Positions 19,497 to 29,396 are shown, numbered from the stretch's first letter. The stretch is 64,000 nt of DNA from Kordiimonas marina (GCF_023006325.1 NZ_JAINDF010000006.1:278093-342092), one strand, 5' to 3'. The notes: generated from the sequence alone by a model not told the origin. Numbers and translations are program-made.

Positions 19497-20603
19497 GTGC
19501 CCCAAGAGTTTCTTTCGCCAATCGAAGACGTCATTGAAGACGCCCGCAACGGTAAAATGTTCATCCTGGTCGATGATGAAGACCGGGAGAATGAAGGTGA
19601 CCTGATCATCCCGGCGCAGATGGCAACGCCGGATGTGGTGAATTTCATGGCCAAATATGGCCGTGGCCTCATCTGTCTGCCAATGACGGGCGAACGGGTT
19701 GCTCAGCTTGGTCTGCCGCTGATGAGCACTAATAACCAGGCCCGCCACCAGACGGCCTTCACCGTTTCCATCGAAGCGAAAACCGGGGTGACCACCGGCA
19801 TTTCCGCGGCGGACCGGGCCCGTACCATTGCTGTTGCCATCGATGCCAGCAAGGGCAAGGACGATCTTGCGACCCCGGGGCATGTGTTCCCGCTGGTCGC
19901 GCGCGACGGCGGTGTGCTGGTGCGCGCGGGCCATACCGAGGCCTCGGTCGATATTTCGCGGCTGGCCGGGCTGAACCCGTCGGCTGTTATCTGTGAAATC
20001 ATGAATGAAGACGGCACCATGGCGCGGCTCAATGACCTTGTGCCTTTTGCCAAGGAGCATGGCCTCAAGATCGCGACCATCCGGGACCTCATCGCTTACC
20101 GGCTCAAGTATGACAATCTCATCTCCCGCGTGACCGAGACCAAGCTCAAGCGCCGCAGTGGCCATGAGTGGAACGTCATCGTCTATACCGCGGACGCCGA
20201 CCGGCGTGAGACCGTTGCGCTGGTGCTGGGGGATATAAAAGCCGAGGTGCCGACGCCCGTGCGGATGCATTCGCTCAATCCGTTTGAGGACCTTCTGGAT
20301 ATGGACCATCCGCGCACGGGCCAGCTTGGCCGTGCGATGGCGGCGATTGAGGCTGAAGGCCACGGTGTCGTCGTGCTGTTTCCGGGCCTTATCGGGATGC
20401 GGCCGTCCGAAGCCGTGCGCCCGCGTGACCCCGGTCATGAGAAAGGCCAGGGCGCCCTTAAGGATTATGGCATCGGCGCGCAGATTTTGCGTGATCTCGG
20501 TGTCGGTCACATGATTCTCTATTCGAATACGCCAAGCCATATTGTTGGCCTTGAAGGCTACGGCCTCGATGTCGTAGAACAGCGCGAAATTCCGGATGCC
20601 TGA
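19497..20603 (+). CDS. ribB: 3,4-dihydroxy-2-butanone 4-phosphate synthase fused to a degenerate GTP cyclohydrolase II domain
   Basis: A 368-residue RibBA-shaped protein. The N-terminal RibB half is intact, with [13 protein letters not shown] and [13 protein letters not shown]. The C-terminal half keeps the fold markers [13 protein letters not shown] and [11 protein letters not shown] but lacks the zinc cysteines: the region matching Cys-x10-Cys-x-Cys reads [16 protein letters not shown]. The RQEGR-like GTP loop is also gone. GTP cyclohydrolase II activity is therefore not expected and must come from another gene. This resembles the RibBX type described in other proteobacteria. The start is a GTG 5 bases after ribE. 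Confidence 0.9.
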   Translation: MPQEFLSPIEDVIEDARNGKMFILVDDEDRENEGDLIIPAQMATPDVVNFMAKYGRGLICLPMTGERVAQLGLPLMSTNNQARHQTAFTVSIEAKTGVTTGISAADRARTIAVAIDASKGKDDLATPGHVFPLVARDGGVLVRAGHTEASVDISRLAGLNPSAVICEIMNEDGTMARLNDLVPFAKEHGLKIATIRDLIAYRLKYDNLISRVTETKLKRRSGHEWNVIVYTADADRRETVALVLGDIKAEVPTPVRMHSLNPFEDLLDMDHPRTGQLGRAMAAIEAEGHGVVVLFPGLIGMRPSEAVRPRDPGHEKGQGALKDYGIGAQILRDLGVGHMILYSNTPSHIVGLEGYGLDVVEQREIPDA

Positions 20604-20635
20604 TCTCAGGCACGTGTAACGTAAGGATTAGTCAG

Positions 20636-21076
20636 ATGGCACAGCCTCATCTTTTGCTTGTTGAAGCGCGTTTTTATGGTGATTTGGCCGACGAACTGGC
20701 CCTCGGGGCTATCGAGGCAATTGAGGAGGCCGGTGCAACCTGTGACCGTGTCGCCGTGCCTGGTGCACTGGAAATTCCGGGGGCGATCAAGTTTGCCCAT
20801 ATCGGCCCCCGCGTGAAATATGACGGCTATGTCGCGCTTGGCTGTGTCATTCGCGGCGAGACGACGCACTATGATTATGTCTGCGGTGAAAGCGCCCGCG
20901 GACTGCAGCAACTGACGCTCAACAATAATCTGTCCATCGGCAACGGTATCCTGACCGTTGAGGACTGGGACCAGGCTTGGGCGCGGGCGAAACGCAGTGA
21001 AAAGAACAAAGGCGCGGGGGCAGCGGAAGCAGCGCTTGCCATGATCGCGCTCAAGGAAAAGTTTGGAGTAGAATAA
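20636..21076 (+). CDS. ribH: 6,7-dimethyl-8-ribityllumazine synthase
   Basis: A 146-residue lumazine synthase that joins the RibD/RibA pyrimidine and the RibB product. Family segments are [46 protein letters not shown] with the catalytic His, and [19 protein letters not shown]. Its stop codon overlaps the ATG of nusB by one base (TAATG), so the two are probably translationally coupled. Confidence 0.94.
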   Translation: MAQPHLLLVEARFYGDLADELALGAIEAIEEAGATCDRVAVPGALEIPGAIKFAHIGPRVKYDGYVALGCVIRGETTHYDYVCGESARGLQQLTLNNNLSIGNGILTVEDWDQAWARAKRSEKNKGAGAAEAALAMIALKEKFGVE

Positions 21077-21543
21077 TGGCGCGTGAGCCCAGAAAAATGA
21101 AAAATGGCGGTCCGCGCAGTGCGGCCAGGCTCGCGGCGGTTCAGGCGCTTTATCAGCTTGAAATGTCCGACGATCCTAAGCCCACGCTGGTGATCGAGGA
21201 ATATATCCGCCATCGTCTGGGTGCCGAAATCGAAGGCGACCAGTATGTGGAGGCTGATGCCGACCTGTTCGCCGATATCACCGAAGGCGGCTGGGGCCGA
21301 CGGGCTGAGTGGGACGAGGCGATCACACCGTGCCTGAGCACCGATTGGTCGCTCGACCGGTTGGAGGCCATCATCCGCGCGATTTTCCGGGCAGGCGCCT
21401 ATGAACTTGCGGCGCGGCCGGATGTGCCGACTGCGGTTATCATCAACGAATATGTCGATGTCGCGCACGGCTTTTATGAAAGAAGCGAAGCCGCTTTCGT
21501 AAACGGCGTGCTCGATAAATTGGCCAAATCCCTGCGCGCCTGA
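21076..21543 (+). CDS. nusB: Transcription antitermination factor NusB
   Basis: A 155-residue all-helical protein that binds boxA RNA with NusE (S10) to allow rRNA antitermination. Typical segments are RSAARLAAVQALYQLEMS, LSTDWSLDRLEAIIRAIFRAG as two blocks, and PTAVIINEYVDVAHGFY ending in VNGVLDKLAKSLR. The position after ribH is conserved across proteobacteria. Confidence 0.93.
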   Translation: MAREPRKMKNGGPRSAARLAAVQALYQLEMSDDPKPTLVIEEYIRHRLGAEIEGDQYVEADADLFADITEGGWGRRAEWDEAITPCLSTDWSLDRLEAIIRAIFRAGAYELAARPDVPTAVIINEYVDVAHGFYERSEAAFVNGVLDKLAKSLRA

Positions 21544-21573
21544 GATTGAGGGCGTTGCGGGGCCGAGAAGGCA

Positions 21574-22557
21574 ATGGCAGGCGGACATAAGGCACATGAC
21601 GAGACCCTTGGCGAATTCGGCCTGATAGACCGGTATTTCGCGCCGCTCGCCGGCCCCGAAGGGCTTGGCCTCAAGGATGATGCCGCCTGTCTTACCCCCA
21701 CAGCGGGTACAGATCTCGTTATTTCCAAAGATATGCTTCTGGAAGGCGTGCACTTCCTTGGTGATGACCCGGCGGACAGCCTGGGCCATAAGGCGCTCGC
21801 GGTTAATCTGTCCGACCTTGCCGCCAAGGGCGCGGTCCCGCGTCATTATTTCCTCGGCCTTGCTCTGCCTAAAGGGACGCCAGCGGACTGGTGTGCCGCC
21901 TTTGCTGCGGGCCTCAAGTCCCTGCAGGAGACAAGCGGTATTGTCCTGCAGGGCGGGGATACAACGGCGAGCCGCTCGGGCATTGTGATCAGTGTCACCG
22001 CCGTGGGGGAGGTGCCTTCGGGGGCCATAATCCGGCGCTCAGGCGCGCAAGTTGGCGATGATGTCTATGTCACCGGCACATTGGGGGACGGGGCGCTCGG
22101 GCTTTTGAGCCTTCAAGGCAAGATCGCCGCCGATGAATATCTGACCGACCGCTACCGGCGGCCGACGCCGAGGAGCGCCCTTGGGGTGGCGCTTCGCGGT
22201 CTTGCCCACAGCGCGGCGGATATCTCCGATGGGCTTATCGCCGACCTGGGCCATATTTGTGAGGCTTCAGGCCTGGGGGCCCAGCTCGAACAAGCTTTGC
22301 TGCCGGTCTCGGCCCAGGCCCAGGCGGCCGTGGCGGAAAACCCGGCCGTTAAACCGCTGATCTGGTCGGGCGGGGACGATTATGAGCTGGTGTTTACGGC
22401 GCCCCCGGCTATGCGGGCGGAAATCGCCGCACGTGCACGCGCGCAGGGCGTAGCCGTCACCCGCATTGGGCAGATAGAGGCAAAAAAGGGTGTGCGTCTG
22501 GTTGATCCGGGCGGACAGCTGGTGCAGATTGGCCGGGAAGGCTATCAACATTTCTAA
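21574..22557 (+). CDS. thiL: Thiamine-monophosphate kinase
   Basis: A 327-residue ATP-dependent kinase making thiamine diphosphate. Recognisable are GEFGLIDRYFAPLAG at the start, LGLKDDAACL for metal and ATP binding, VNLSDLAAKGAVPRHYF, GGDTTASRSGIVIS and SGGDDYELVFT. It follows nusB after 30 bases with GAGAAGG before the ATG. No TPP riboswitch is seen. Confidence 0.94.
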   Translation: MAGGHKAHDETLGEFGLIDRYFAPLAGPEGLGLKDDAACLTPTAGTDLVISKDMLLEGVHFLGDDPADSLGHKALAVNLSDLAAKGAVPRHYFLGLALPKGTPADWCAAFAAGLKSLQETSGIVLQGGDTTASRSGIVISVTAVGEVPSGAIIRRSGAQVGDDVYVTGTLGDGALGLLSLQGKIAADEYLTDRYRRPTPRSALGVALRGLAHSAADISDGLIADLGHICEASGLGAQLEQALLPVSAQAQAAVAENPAVKPLIWSGGDDYELVFTAPPAMRAEIAARARAQGVAVTRIGQIEAKKGVRLVDPGGQLVQIGREGYQHF

Positions 22558-22577
22558 CCGACAGGGATAGGACGCTT

Positions 22578-23087
22578 ATGTCGCAGGACAATGCAAGTCT
22601 GGAATCTGAAAGCGGCTCAGGCAAGATGCTGCTTGTGCTGGGCCTTTTGGGCGGTCTCGCCGTCGGGGGTGGCCTTGGCTATTTCTATTCCAAGCAGTTT
22701 GGCAGCCACGAAGGCGCCACAACGACCTCTGAGGCGAAACCGGCGAAGGCTGAAGGCAAGCTTCTGAGCGTGCCTTTCGACCGGTTGGCGGTGCCGATTT
22801 ACATGCACGCCAACGGATCGTCGCGGTTCGTGGGCAATTATTTCGTCGATATCAAGGTCGAAACCCACGGCGAAGAGAACCAGATCAAGATCAGGAAGGC
22901 GCAGCCTCAACTCCAGCAGGCCTTCCTCTCCGCCATCAGCAAAAATGACATGATGCGCGACGATGCCCCGCTTGAGATCGACGTCGACAAAGCCGGGGAT
23001 ATCCTCAAGAAGAAAGCCGATGAGGTGCTCGGCCCCGGTGTTGCCGAACGGGTCCTGATCATGAGTGCGCTGCGGGTTTCGCAGTAA
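22578..23087 (+). CDS. FliL-like single-pass membrane protein
   Basis: A 169-residue protein with one N-terminal membrane helix (about 16-38, [17 protein letters not shown]), a short Ala/Lys/Thr linker and a periplasmic domain. The pattern [39 protein letters not shown] and a final [12 protein letters not shown] resembles the FliL family, which stabilises flagellar stators. No other flagellar gene is nearby. A similar small FliL-type gene next to thiL may have another role. It begins 20 bases after thiL and probably shares its transcript. Confidence 0.6.
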   Translation: MSQDNASLESESGSGKMLLVLGLLGGLAVGGGLGYFYSKQFGSHEGATTTSEAKPAKAEGKLLSVPFDRLAVPIYMHANGSSRFVGNYFVDIKVETHGEENQIKIRKAQPQLQQAFLSAISKNDMMRDDAPLEIDVDKAGDILKKKADEVLGPGVAERVLIMSALRVSQ

Positions 23088-23220
23088 CGGTATATCTCTG
23101 GAAAGCGCTGAAAGAAGGGCTGGCGACCTCCCGTTGGGGGCCGCCTGTTTCCGTTCGCCCGCATTACTGCCCTTGCAAGAGTTGCGATTGCTCCATAAGG
23201 TTGAACGTGGCCGACCTGTG

Positions 23221-23251
23221 TTGGGAGTATACCAGGGGTTTCGCCTATAAT
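23221..23251 (+). promoter_or_regulatory. Candidate sigma-70 promoter of hppA
   Basis: TTGGGA at 23221 and a perfect TATAAT at 23246-23251 are separated by 19 bases, slightly longer than ideal. They lie 82 bases before the hppA ATG. Confidence 0.45.
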
Positions 23252-23332
23252 AGCGGGCAGGGTGGTCAGTTGGGGAGTATTGCCGCCCGTAAGCCCAAGG
23301 TCTTGGGTCTGATTATAGGGAGGGTTTATCCC

Positions 23333-25426
23333 ATGCAAGTTATGTACGCCGCCATTGCCTGCGGCGTTATCGCTGTTCTTTACGGCATCATCACGCGTCA
23401 ATCCATTCTGTCTGCCAGTGCAGGCAATGAGAAAATGCAAGAAATCGCCGAAGCCATCCAGGCTGGTGCACGCGCTTACCTTAATCGTCAGTACCGCACC
23501 ATTGCGATGGTGGGGGTTGTTGTCGCCATCCTTCTGTTCTTCCTGATCACGAAGCTGGCGGCTTTGGGCTTTGTCATCGGTGCTGTGCTGTCTGGCGCTG
23601 CCGGCTATATCGGGATGCTGATCTCGGTCAAAGCCAACGTGCGCACGACCGAAGCGGCCCGCACCGGGCTTCAGGAAGGTCTGACGCTGTCGTTCCGTTC
23701 GGGTGCTGTAACCGGCATGCTGGTTGCCGGTCTCGCGCTTTTGGCGGTCTCCGGCTATTATACCGTGCTCACGGGTCCGATGGGCTATGCCCCCAATGAC
23801 CGCACGGTGATCGACGCGCTGGTGTCGCTCGGGTTCGGGGCGTCGCTGATTTCCATCTTTGCCCGTCTGGGCGGCGGTATCTTCACCAAAGGTGCCGACG
23901 TGGGGGCCGACCTCGTTGGGAAGGTTGAGGCTGGTATCCCGGAAGATGATCCGCGTAACCCGGCGGTGATCGCCGATAACGTGGGCGACAACGTCGGTGA
24001 CTGCGCCGGTATGGCGGCTGACCTTTTCGAGACCTATGTGGTCACGATGGGGGCGACCATGGTGCTGTCCGCGCTGTTCATCAAAGCCGGTGTGGCCGAT
24101 ATCATGTCGCTGCCGCTGATCATCGGCGGGACCTGTATTCTGACCTCGATCATCGGCACCTTCTTCGTCAAGCTTGGTAAGTCGCAGTCGATCATGGGCG
24201 CGCTTTACAAGGGCTTCATCGTGACGGCTGTCCTGTCGGCCATCGTGATGTGGTTCGCCATGAGCTGGGCGCTGGGTGGCGATATGGAGAAAGTCTTCAC
24301 CACGGGCACGACGTCCTTCTCGGGCCGCGATCTCTATTATTGCGGGCTTGTCGGGCTGGCTGTGACCGGTCTCATCATCTGGATCACCGAATATTATACC
24401 GGCACCGAATTCCGCCCTGTGCGGTCGATTGCCAAGGCATCGGTGACAGGTCATGGCACCAACGTGATCCAGGGTCTTGCTGTGTCGCTTGAATCCACGG
24501 CGCTGCCGACGATTGTTATCTGTGCCGGTATCATCGCCGCCTTCAAGCTGGCCGGTCTTCTGGGGCTGGGCTTCGCGGCAACGGCAATGCTGGCGCTCGC
24601 CGGTATGGTCGTGGCGCTCGATGCCTATGGTCCGGTAACCGACAACGCGGGCGGGATCGCCGAAATGGCGGGCCTTGACGATGATGTCCGTGCCCGTACC
24701 GACGCGCTTGATGCGGTTGGCAACACCACCAAAGCGGTGACCAAGGGCTATGCCATCGGCTCGGCCGGTCTGGCGGCGCTTGTGCTGTTCGGGGCCTATA
24801 CCACCGACCTGAAGACCTACTTCGCGTCGGTAACGGTCGATTTCAGCCTGTCGAACCCGTATGTGGTTGTCGGGCTGTTAATGGGGGCGCTGTTGCCGTA
24901 TCTGTTCGGTGCCATGGCTATGACGGCCGTTGGCCGGGCAGGGGGCGCTGTGGTTGAGGAAGTCCGGGCGCAGTTCCGTGACAACCCGGGGATCATGGAA
25001 GGGACGACAAAGCCGGATTATGCCCGGTCGGTCGACCTTCTGACCAAAACCGCGATCAAGGAAATGGTGATTCCGAGTCTGCTGCCGGTGGCGGCGCCGG
25101 TTGTCATCTATTTCGTGATCCACGCGATTGCCGGCCAGGCAGCGGCTTTTGCCGCCCTTGGTGCCCTGCTTCTGGGCGTGATCGTCGGTGGTCTTTTCGT
25201 CGCGCTGTCGATGACGGCGGGCGGTGGTGCCTGGGATAACGCCAAGAAATATATCGAGGACGGTAATTATGGCGGCAAGGGCTCGGAAGCCCACAAAGCT
25301 GCCGTCACCGGCGATACGGTTGGCGATCCTTACAAGGATACCGCTGGCCCGGCGGTGAACCCGATGATCAAGATCAGCAACATCGTTGCGCTCTTGCTTC
25401 TGGCGATCCTGGCCCACGCGGGCTAA
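23333..25426 (+). CDS. hppA: Proton-translocating inorganic pyrophosphatase, K+-independent type
   Basis: A 697-residue integral membrane protein with about 16 helices that couples pyrophosphate hydrolysis to proton export. Active-site loops are [35 protein letters not shown] and the C-terminal [17 protein letters not shown]. The marker GNTTKA (Lys, not Ala) indicates a potassium-independent enzyme. The frame is open back to 23201, but the ATG at 23333 has GGGAGG just upstream and fits the family N-terminus. A strong terminator follows. Confidence 0.95.
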   Translation: MQVMYAAIACGVIAVLYGIITRQSILSASAGNEKMQEIAEAIQAGARAYLNRQYRTIAMVGVVVAILLFFLITKLAALGFVIGAVLSGAAGYIGMLISVKANVRTTEAARTGLQEGLTLSFRSGAVTGMLVAGLALLAVSGYYTVLTGPMGYAPNDRTVIDALVSLGFGASLISIFARLGGGIFTKGADVGADLVGKVEAGIPEDDPRNPAVIADNVGDNVGDCAGMAADLFETYVVTMGATMVLSALFIKAGVADIMSLPLIIGGTCILTSIIGTFFVKLGKSQSIMGALYKGFIVTAVLSAIVMWFAMSWALGGDMEKVFTTGTTSFSGRDLYYCGLVGLAVTGLIIWITEYYTGTEFRPVRSIAKASVTGHGTNVIQGLAVSLESTALPTIVICAGIIAAFKLAGLLGLGFAATAMLALAGMVVALDAYGPVTDNAGGIAEMAGLDDDVRARTDALDAVGNTTKAVTKGYAIGSAGLAALVLFGAYTTDLKTYFASVTVDFSLSNPYVVVGLLMGALLPYLFGAMAMTAVGRAGGAVVEEVRAQFRDNPGIMEGTTKPDYARSVDLLTKTAIKEMVIPSLLPVAAPVVIYFVIHAIAGQAAAFAALGALLLGVIVGGLFVALSMTAGGGAWDNAKKYIEDGNYGGKGSEAHKAAVTGDTVGDPYKDTAGPAVNPMIKISNIVALLLLAILAHAG

Positions 25427-25448
25427 AGCGGGTCTGTCCTGGAAACAC

Positions 25449-25478
25449 AAAACCCCGGCCAAGGCCGGGGTTTTTCTT
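25449..25478. terminator. Terminator between hppA and bamE (probably bidirectional)
   Basis: A 10-bp perfect stem AACCCCGGCC / GGCCGGGGTT at 25451-25472 with a 2-base centre has T-rich sequence after it and A-rich sequence before it, so it can serve both convergent genes. Confidence 0.9.
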
Positions 25479-25501
25479 TGTAACGCGTATGAGCCGGTTG
25501 C

Positions 25502-25999
25502 TTAACCGTTCGGGCCCGGCGTGTCGGAGGAGCCCACAGGCGCCTGGCCGGAGAAGCGGCCGATGCTGCCGAAAATCTGCTGGAAGAAGTTGAGCGACCG
25601 GCCGTAGGTCGGCGTCTTGTCCTTGACCGGGTTGATATGGCGCATGGTCGAAATATCGTAGTTTTCCACGTCGGAGACGACGCCTTTGTCGTTGAAGGCC
25701 ACGGCGAGAACGCGGTGGTCTTTCGGGTCCGGCCAGAAGACCGGGCGTACCCGCACGATGGTGGAAACATAATACCAGGTTTTGTCCGAGAAGGTGGAGG
25801 TGACCGTCGGGGTCCCCAGCGTAGCCTTCACGGACTGTCTGTTGTCCACGCCCGGCTGGATCGCATTCGCAAGCTCGGGGTCGAAAACATAACCACGTAC
25901 CATCCTGGCGTTGCCGCAGGCCGACAGACTAGCCCCTAAAACGAGGCATAGCCCAAGCGCGCGGGCAGTTTTCAAGGATTTGGCAGGCGTTTTCGTCAT
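25502..25999 (-). CDS. bamE: Outer membrane assembly lipoprotein BamE (SmpA/OmlA)
   Basis: A 165-residue lipoprotein with a signal peptide and lipobox LSAC at about 26-29. The mature domain carries the SmpA/OmlA signature: IQPGVDNRQSVKATLGTP, then TWYYVST and the strand VLAVAFNDKGVVSDVENYD. BamE is a subunit of the machine inserting beta-barrel proteins. The open frame extends upstream to 26182, but the ATG at 25999 starts a proper signal peptide and is preceded by GAGAG. It is divergent from the cytochrome bc1 chaperone gene. Confidence 0.9.
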   Translation of the reverse strand: MTKTPAKSLKTARALGLCLVLGASLSACGNARMVRGYVFDPELANAIQPGVDNRQSVKATLGTPTVTSTFSDKTWYYVSTIVRVRPVFWPDPKDHRVLAVAFNDKGVVSDVENYDISTMRHINPVKDKTPTYGRSLNFFQQIFGSIGRFSGQAPVGSSDTPGPNG

Positions 26000-26180
26000 G
26001 CTCTCAACTTTCCATATTCTTGTGTCTTGGGACACATTCCACCCGTTTAATAGCCCCAGCCGTTGCATGGTGCAAGGCTCCGTGATAGAGCGACCGACAA
26101 TAGCTTGCAAGCCCTGTGCACATAAGCGGGCATATCTTGCAGGCGATACAGGCTGATTAAGGCAATTTGAAGGAGGGCTC

Positions 26181-26747
26181 ATGTTTGGGCGCTGGCTGAA
26201 AAATCGTCAGGAAAAGAAACTGGCTTACCGTCTGTATCAGAAGCTTGCGACCCAATCGCGGGAGCCAATCTTCTATACAAGGCTGGGCGTGCCGGACACT
26301 TTCGACGGCCGTTTCGATATGGTCCTCCTGCATCTGTTTCTGGTGCAGAGCCGTCTGGAAGACTTCGGGACGGAGACACGCACCCTCAGGCGCAAGGTTC
26401 AGGAAGCCATGGTGGCGGACCTCGACCGGGCCCTCCGCGAGGTTGGGGTCGGTGACATGAGCGTCGGCAAGGAGATGAAAAAGGTCGGGTCGGCCTGGTT
26501 CGGTCGCCTGAATGCCTATGGCGCAGCGGTTGAGGACGATGCGGAAGAGGGCGCCTTGAAAGTTGCCCTCAAGCGTAATCTTTACCGTGAAGACGCCGAT
26601 GATGCCCTTCTGGACGCCATGACAGAATATGTCGAGACGACGCGCGCCAAGCTGGCAGGCTATGGCCTGGAGGCCTTTCTGGCTGTATCATTCGACTTTC
26701 CCACCCCTGATGGCGGCGAGGCCGCCCAAGTTCAAGGACAGGGCTGA
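26181..26747 (+). CDS. Ubiquinol-cytochrome c chaperone (CBP3-like)
   Basis: A 188-residue protein of the CBP3/ubiquinol-cytochrome c chaperone family, which helps assemble the cytochrome bc1 complex. Landmarks are LYQKLATQSREPIFYTRLG, DTFDGRFDMVLLHLFLV, VQEAMVADLDRALREVGVG and VGKEMKKVGSAWFGRL. GGAGGG precedes the ATG. Its stop overlaps the DUF177 start as ATGA, the same two-gene arrangement as in many alphaproteobacteria. Confidence 0.88.
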   Translation: MFGRWLKNRQEKKLAYRLYQKLATQSREPIFYTRLGVPDTFDGRFDMVLLHLFLVQSRLEDFGTETRTLRRKVQEAMVADLDRALREVGVGDMSVGKEMKKVGSAWFGRLNAYGAAVEDDAEEGALKVALKRNLYREDADDALLDAMTEYVETTRAKLAGYGLEAFLAVSFDFPTPDGGEAAQVQGQG

Positions 26748-27292
26748 TGACCAAGACATATACCCTTGCTTTCAAGCTGCCGGTGGAAGAGCTGGACCGG
26801 GAGCATCGTCATTACGTGGTTGAAGCCACGGAGGCTGAGCGCGCCCAATTGGTTGAGCGTTTCGACATCGTGGCCCTCAATAGCCTGTCCGCGGAGGTCG
26901 ATGCCTGGGATGGTGGAGACGAAAGGTTCCATCTGAAAGGGCATTTGAAGGCGGATCTGGTTCAGCGCTGCATCACGACCCTTGCGGATGTGCCGGAGAA
27001 AATAGACTCATCTTTCGAACTGATGCTCGTGGATGCCGCTACGGCCGACAGGATGGACGCCGAAGAAGCATATCTCGATCCCGCCGTTCCTGATTATGAT
27101 GCGATCGAAGGCAATGAAATCGGGCTTGGGGAAATTGTCGCGCAGACGCTGGCAATCTCGATGAACCCTTATCCCCGGGCCGAAGGCGCTGAGCTTGAAG
27201 CCTCATCGGGCGGCAAGGTTTCGGTCAATGAGCCCGAGCTCAAGCGGCCAAATCCATTTGCGGTCTTGGAAAAATTGCGTGACGAATCTTGA
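26747..27292 (+). CDS. yceD: DUF177 / YceD family protein
   Basis: A 181-residue YceD-type protein linked to 23S rRNA and ribosomal protein L32 expression in other bacteria. Visible are RAQLVERFDIVALNSLSAEV, HLKGHLKADLVQRCITTL, the acidic core VPEKIDSSFELMLVD and the C-terminal block EIGLGEIVAQTLAISMNPYP. It overlaps the preceding gene by 1-4 bases. In many genomes rpmF follows; here the next 100 bases hold no rpmF and plsX comes next. Confidence 0.85.
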   Translation: MTKTYTLAFKLPVEELDREHRHYVVEATEAERAQLVERFDIVALNSLSAEVDAWDGGDERFHLKGHLKADLVQRCITTLADVPEKIDSSFELMLVDAATADRMDAEEAYLDPAVPDYDAIEGNEIGLGEIVAQTLAISMNPYPRAEGAELEASSGGKVSVNEPELKRPNPFAVLEKLRDES

Positions 27293-27393
27293 AGTAGGCG
27301 CCAAAATCGCTATGGTCCCGGTGTGGGGGAGCTACCGACCGTAATAGCGGCAAGGTAGCTGGCGGATGATAATAAGCGTCTCGACGCGCAAGA

Positions 27394-28452
27394 ATGGACA
27401 AAAAATTCGTGGCCAAGAATATTACCATCGCAGTCGATGCAATGGGCGGCGACCACGCACCAGGCATGGTCATAGATGGCATCGCGCAGGCACGTACCCT
27501 TTTCCCGGATACACAGTTTCATATATACGGTGACGAAGCCGCGGTTCTGCCGCTGCTCGACAAATATCCCGAGCTAAAGGCGGCCAGCCAGGTCTTTCAT
27601 ACCGATGAACGGGTGAAGGCGGACGACAAGCCCTCCCAGGCGCTTCGGCGCGGGCGGCAATCCTCAATGGGGTTGACGATCCAGGCGGTCAAGGACGGCA
27701 CCGCCGATGTGGCGCTCTCAGCCGGGAATACCGGTGCCTTAATGGCGCTCTCGAAATTCATCCTGCGCACGATGCCGGGGATCGACCGGCCGGCCCTGAT
27801 CTCACCCTTGCCGACCCTTCGGGGCGAAAGCGTGATGCTGGATCTGGGCGCCAACATTGAATGTGACGCCAAGAACCTTGTTCAGTTTGCCATCATGGGC
27901 GCCGCTTATGTGCGGACCGTTCTGGGCCTCAGCCGGCCGACTGTGGCGCTTCTCAATGTCGGAGTCGAAGAGCTGAAGGGCAAAGACACCATCAAGGCGG
28001 CGGCGGACACATTGAAGGCGTCCGCGCACCTGCCGATGGACTTTGTCGGCTTCGTGGAGGGCAATGACATTGCCCGCGGCGAGGTTGATGTGGTTGTCAC
28101 CGACGGTTTCACCGGCAATATCGCCTTGAAGACCGCAGAAGGCACCGCACGTCTGGTGGCTGAGCTTCTCGGGCGGGCGTTCCGCTCATCCTTCATGACC
28201 AAGCTCGGCTATCTGATGGCGCGTCATGGCCTGCGCTCCTTCCGGGACCATATGGACCCGAACAATCATAATGGCGGGGTTTTCCTTGGTCTTAACGGCC
28301 TTGTGATGAAAAGCCATGGTGGCGCCAATGCCCATGGGTTCGCGTCTGCGGTGACGTCTGCGATCGATATGGCGCAGAACGATCTGATTCGCCTTATCGC
28401 CGAGGATTTGCAGGGGATTGCGGAGGTCGAAGAGACCGCTGGCGTGGCCTGA
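27394..28452 (+). CDS. plsX: Phosphate acyltransferase PlsX
   Basis: A 352-residue peripheral membrane enzyme making acyl-phosphate from acyl-ACP for phospholipid synthesis. Typical segments are ITIAVDAMGGDHAPGMVI, ADVALSAGNTGALMALSKF, ALISPLPTLRGESVMLDLG, GFVEGNDIARGEVDVVVTDG and TGNIALKTAEGTA. The ATG at 27394 has a weak ribosome site; a GTG at 27409 is an alternative. fabH, normally the next gene in this lineage, is not present. Confidence 0.93.
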   Translation: MDKKFVAKNITIAVDAMGGDHAPGMVIDGIAQARTLFPDTQFHIYGDEAAVLPLLDKYPELKAASQVFHTDERVKADDKPSQALRRGRQSSMGLTIQAVKDGTADVALSAGNTGALMALSKFILRTMPGIDRPALISPLPTLRGESVMLDLGANIECDAKNLVQFAIMGAAYVRTVLGLSRPTVALLNVGVEELKGKDTIKAAADTLKASAHLPMDFVGFVEGNDIARGEVDVVVTDGFTGNIALKTAEGTARLVAELLGRAFRSSFMTKLGYLMARHGLRSFRDHMDPNNHNGGVFLGLNGLVMKSHGGANAHGFASAVTSAIDMAQNDLIRLIAEDLQGIAEVEETAGVA

Positions 28453-28541
28453 AACCCCGGTTATCCCGGTCGAATCTGTCCCAAAGAGTCAAAAATCGCA
28501 TATAAACCCTTCTAAATACTGACTTATCGTACGTTGGTGCG

Positions 28542-28570
28542 TTGACTCTCCCGCTGCCTTAGATTAGCTT
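28542..28570 (+). promoter_or_regulatory. Candidate sigma-70 promoter of ihfA
   Basis: TTGACT at 28542-28547, a 17-base spacer and TAGCTT at 28565-28570 lie 45 bases before the ihfA ATG. The presence of a promoter here fits the loss of fabH from the transcript. Confidence 0.5.
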
Positions 28571-28614
28571 TTTAAGGTTGCAGGAGCATGCCTATCGTCC
28601 ATGAGGGGGCCAAT

Positions 28615-28905
28615 ATGAGCACAAAGACACTGACACGAGCAGACCTGACGGAAGCGGTTTATGAAGAAGTCGGCCTGTCGCGCAATGAGTCCGCCGACCT
28701 TGTGGAATCCGTTCTGAGCGAGATTTCCGACTGCCTGGTTGGCGGTGAAAATGTCAAAATTTCCTCTTTTGGCAGCTTCCTTGTCCGCGATAAAAACGGC
28801 CGTATGGGCCGGAACCCGAAGACCGGCGAAGAAGTGCCGATCGACCCGCGCCGTGTGCTGGTCTTCCGCCCGAGCCAGGTCATGAAGGACCGCATCAACA
28901 GTTGA
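28615..28905 (+). CDS. ihfA: Integration host factor subunit alpha
   Basis: A 96-residue DNA-bending protein of the HU/IHF family. The alpha-subunit pattern is visible: [40 protein letters not shown] with the intercalating-arm region [13 protein letters not shown], and [14 protein letters not shown]. An in-frame ATG at 28588 has its AGGAG only one base away. The ATG at 28615 with GAGGGGG 5 bases upstream is preferred and matches family length. It is followed directly by the MerR gene. Confidence 0.92.
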   Translation: MSTKTLTRADLTEAVYEEVGLSRNESADLVESVLSEISDCLVGGENVKISSFGSFLVRDKNGRMGRNPKTGEEVPIDPRRVLVFRPSQVMKDRINS

Positions 28906-28922
28906 CCTCAGGGAGTATTGAG

Positions 28923-29396
28923 GTGCCCAATCCTGCCGAGAGCGAGGGAAGGCTGCGCGGCGGCAAGGGACGCGAAGCGTTCCGGACTATTTCCGAAGTT
29001 GCCGACGAGCTTGACCTGCCGCAGCACGTGCTGCGTTTCTGGGAAAGTAAATTTTCCCAAATCCGCCCGCTGAAGCGCGGCGGGAACCGGCGGTATTATC
29101 GTCCTGATGATGTTCAGCTCCTGATGGCGATCAAACAGCTTCTCCATGCCGATGGCTATACCATCCGCGGGGTGCAAAATCTCTTCAAGGCGCAAGGGCT
29201 CAAGGCCACCATCGCGCAGGCGCTGCGCCTGGAAGGGGAAGAGGGTGATGTCGCGGAAGCACAAAGTGTCGATGAGCAGCCCTCAAGCCATGAGATGGCC
29301 CCGCAGGTGACTGAAGGGGCAGACGAGGGCGCGGATACGGATGCACTCAGGGCTGTGCTTGCCAAGCTCAGGAAAATCCGTGCCCGGCTCGACTAG
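28923..29396 (+). CDS. MerR family transcriptional regulator
   Basis: A 157-residue MerR-type winged-helix protein: [20 protein letters not shown] forms the helix-turn-helix, followed by [20 protein letters not shown] and [20 protein letters not shown], then [10 protein letters not shown]. The C-terminal half is acidic with no cysteine ligands, so it is not a metal sensor. This member beside ihfA is widespread in proteobacteria and its target is unknown. The GTG at 28923 with GGGAG 7 bases upstream is chosen over a TTG at 28902. Confidence 0.85.
   Translation: MPNPAESEGRLRGGKGREAFRTISEVADELDLPQHVLRFWESKFSQIRPLKRGGNRRYYRPDDVQLLMAIKQLLHADGYTIRGVQNLFKAQGLKATIAQALRLEGEEGDVAEAQSVDEQPSSHEMAPQVTEGADEGADTDALRAVLAKLRKIRARLD

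Noticed and set aside
23201..23332. An upstream extension of hppA (44 extra residues)
   Set aside because: The added residues do not look like a membrane protein N-terminus. The ATG at 23333 has a strong GGGAGG site, and a TATAAT promoter lies inside the extension.
27293..27393. rpmF (ribosomal protein L32) expected after the DUF177 gene
   Set aside because: The 100-base gap has no frame with the L32 zinc motif or its basic start.
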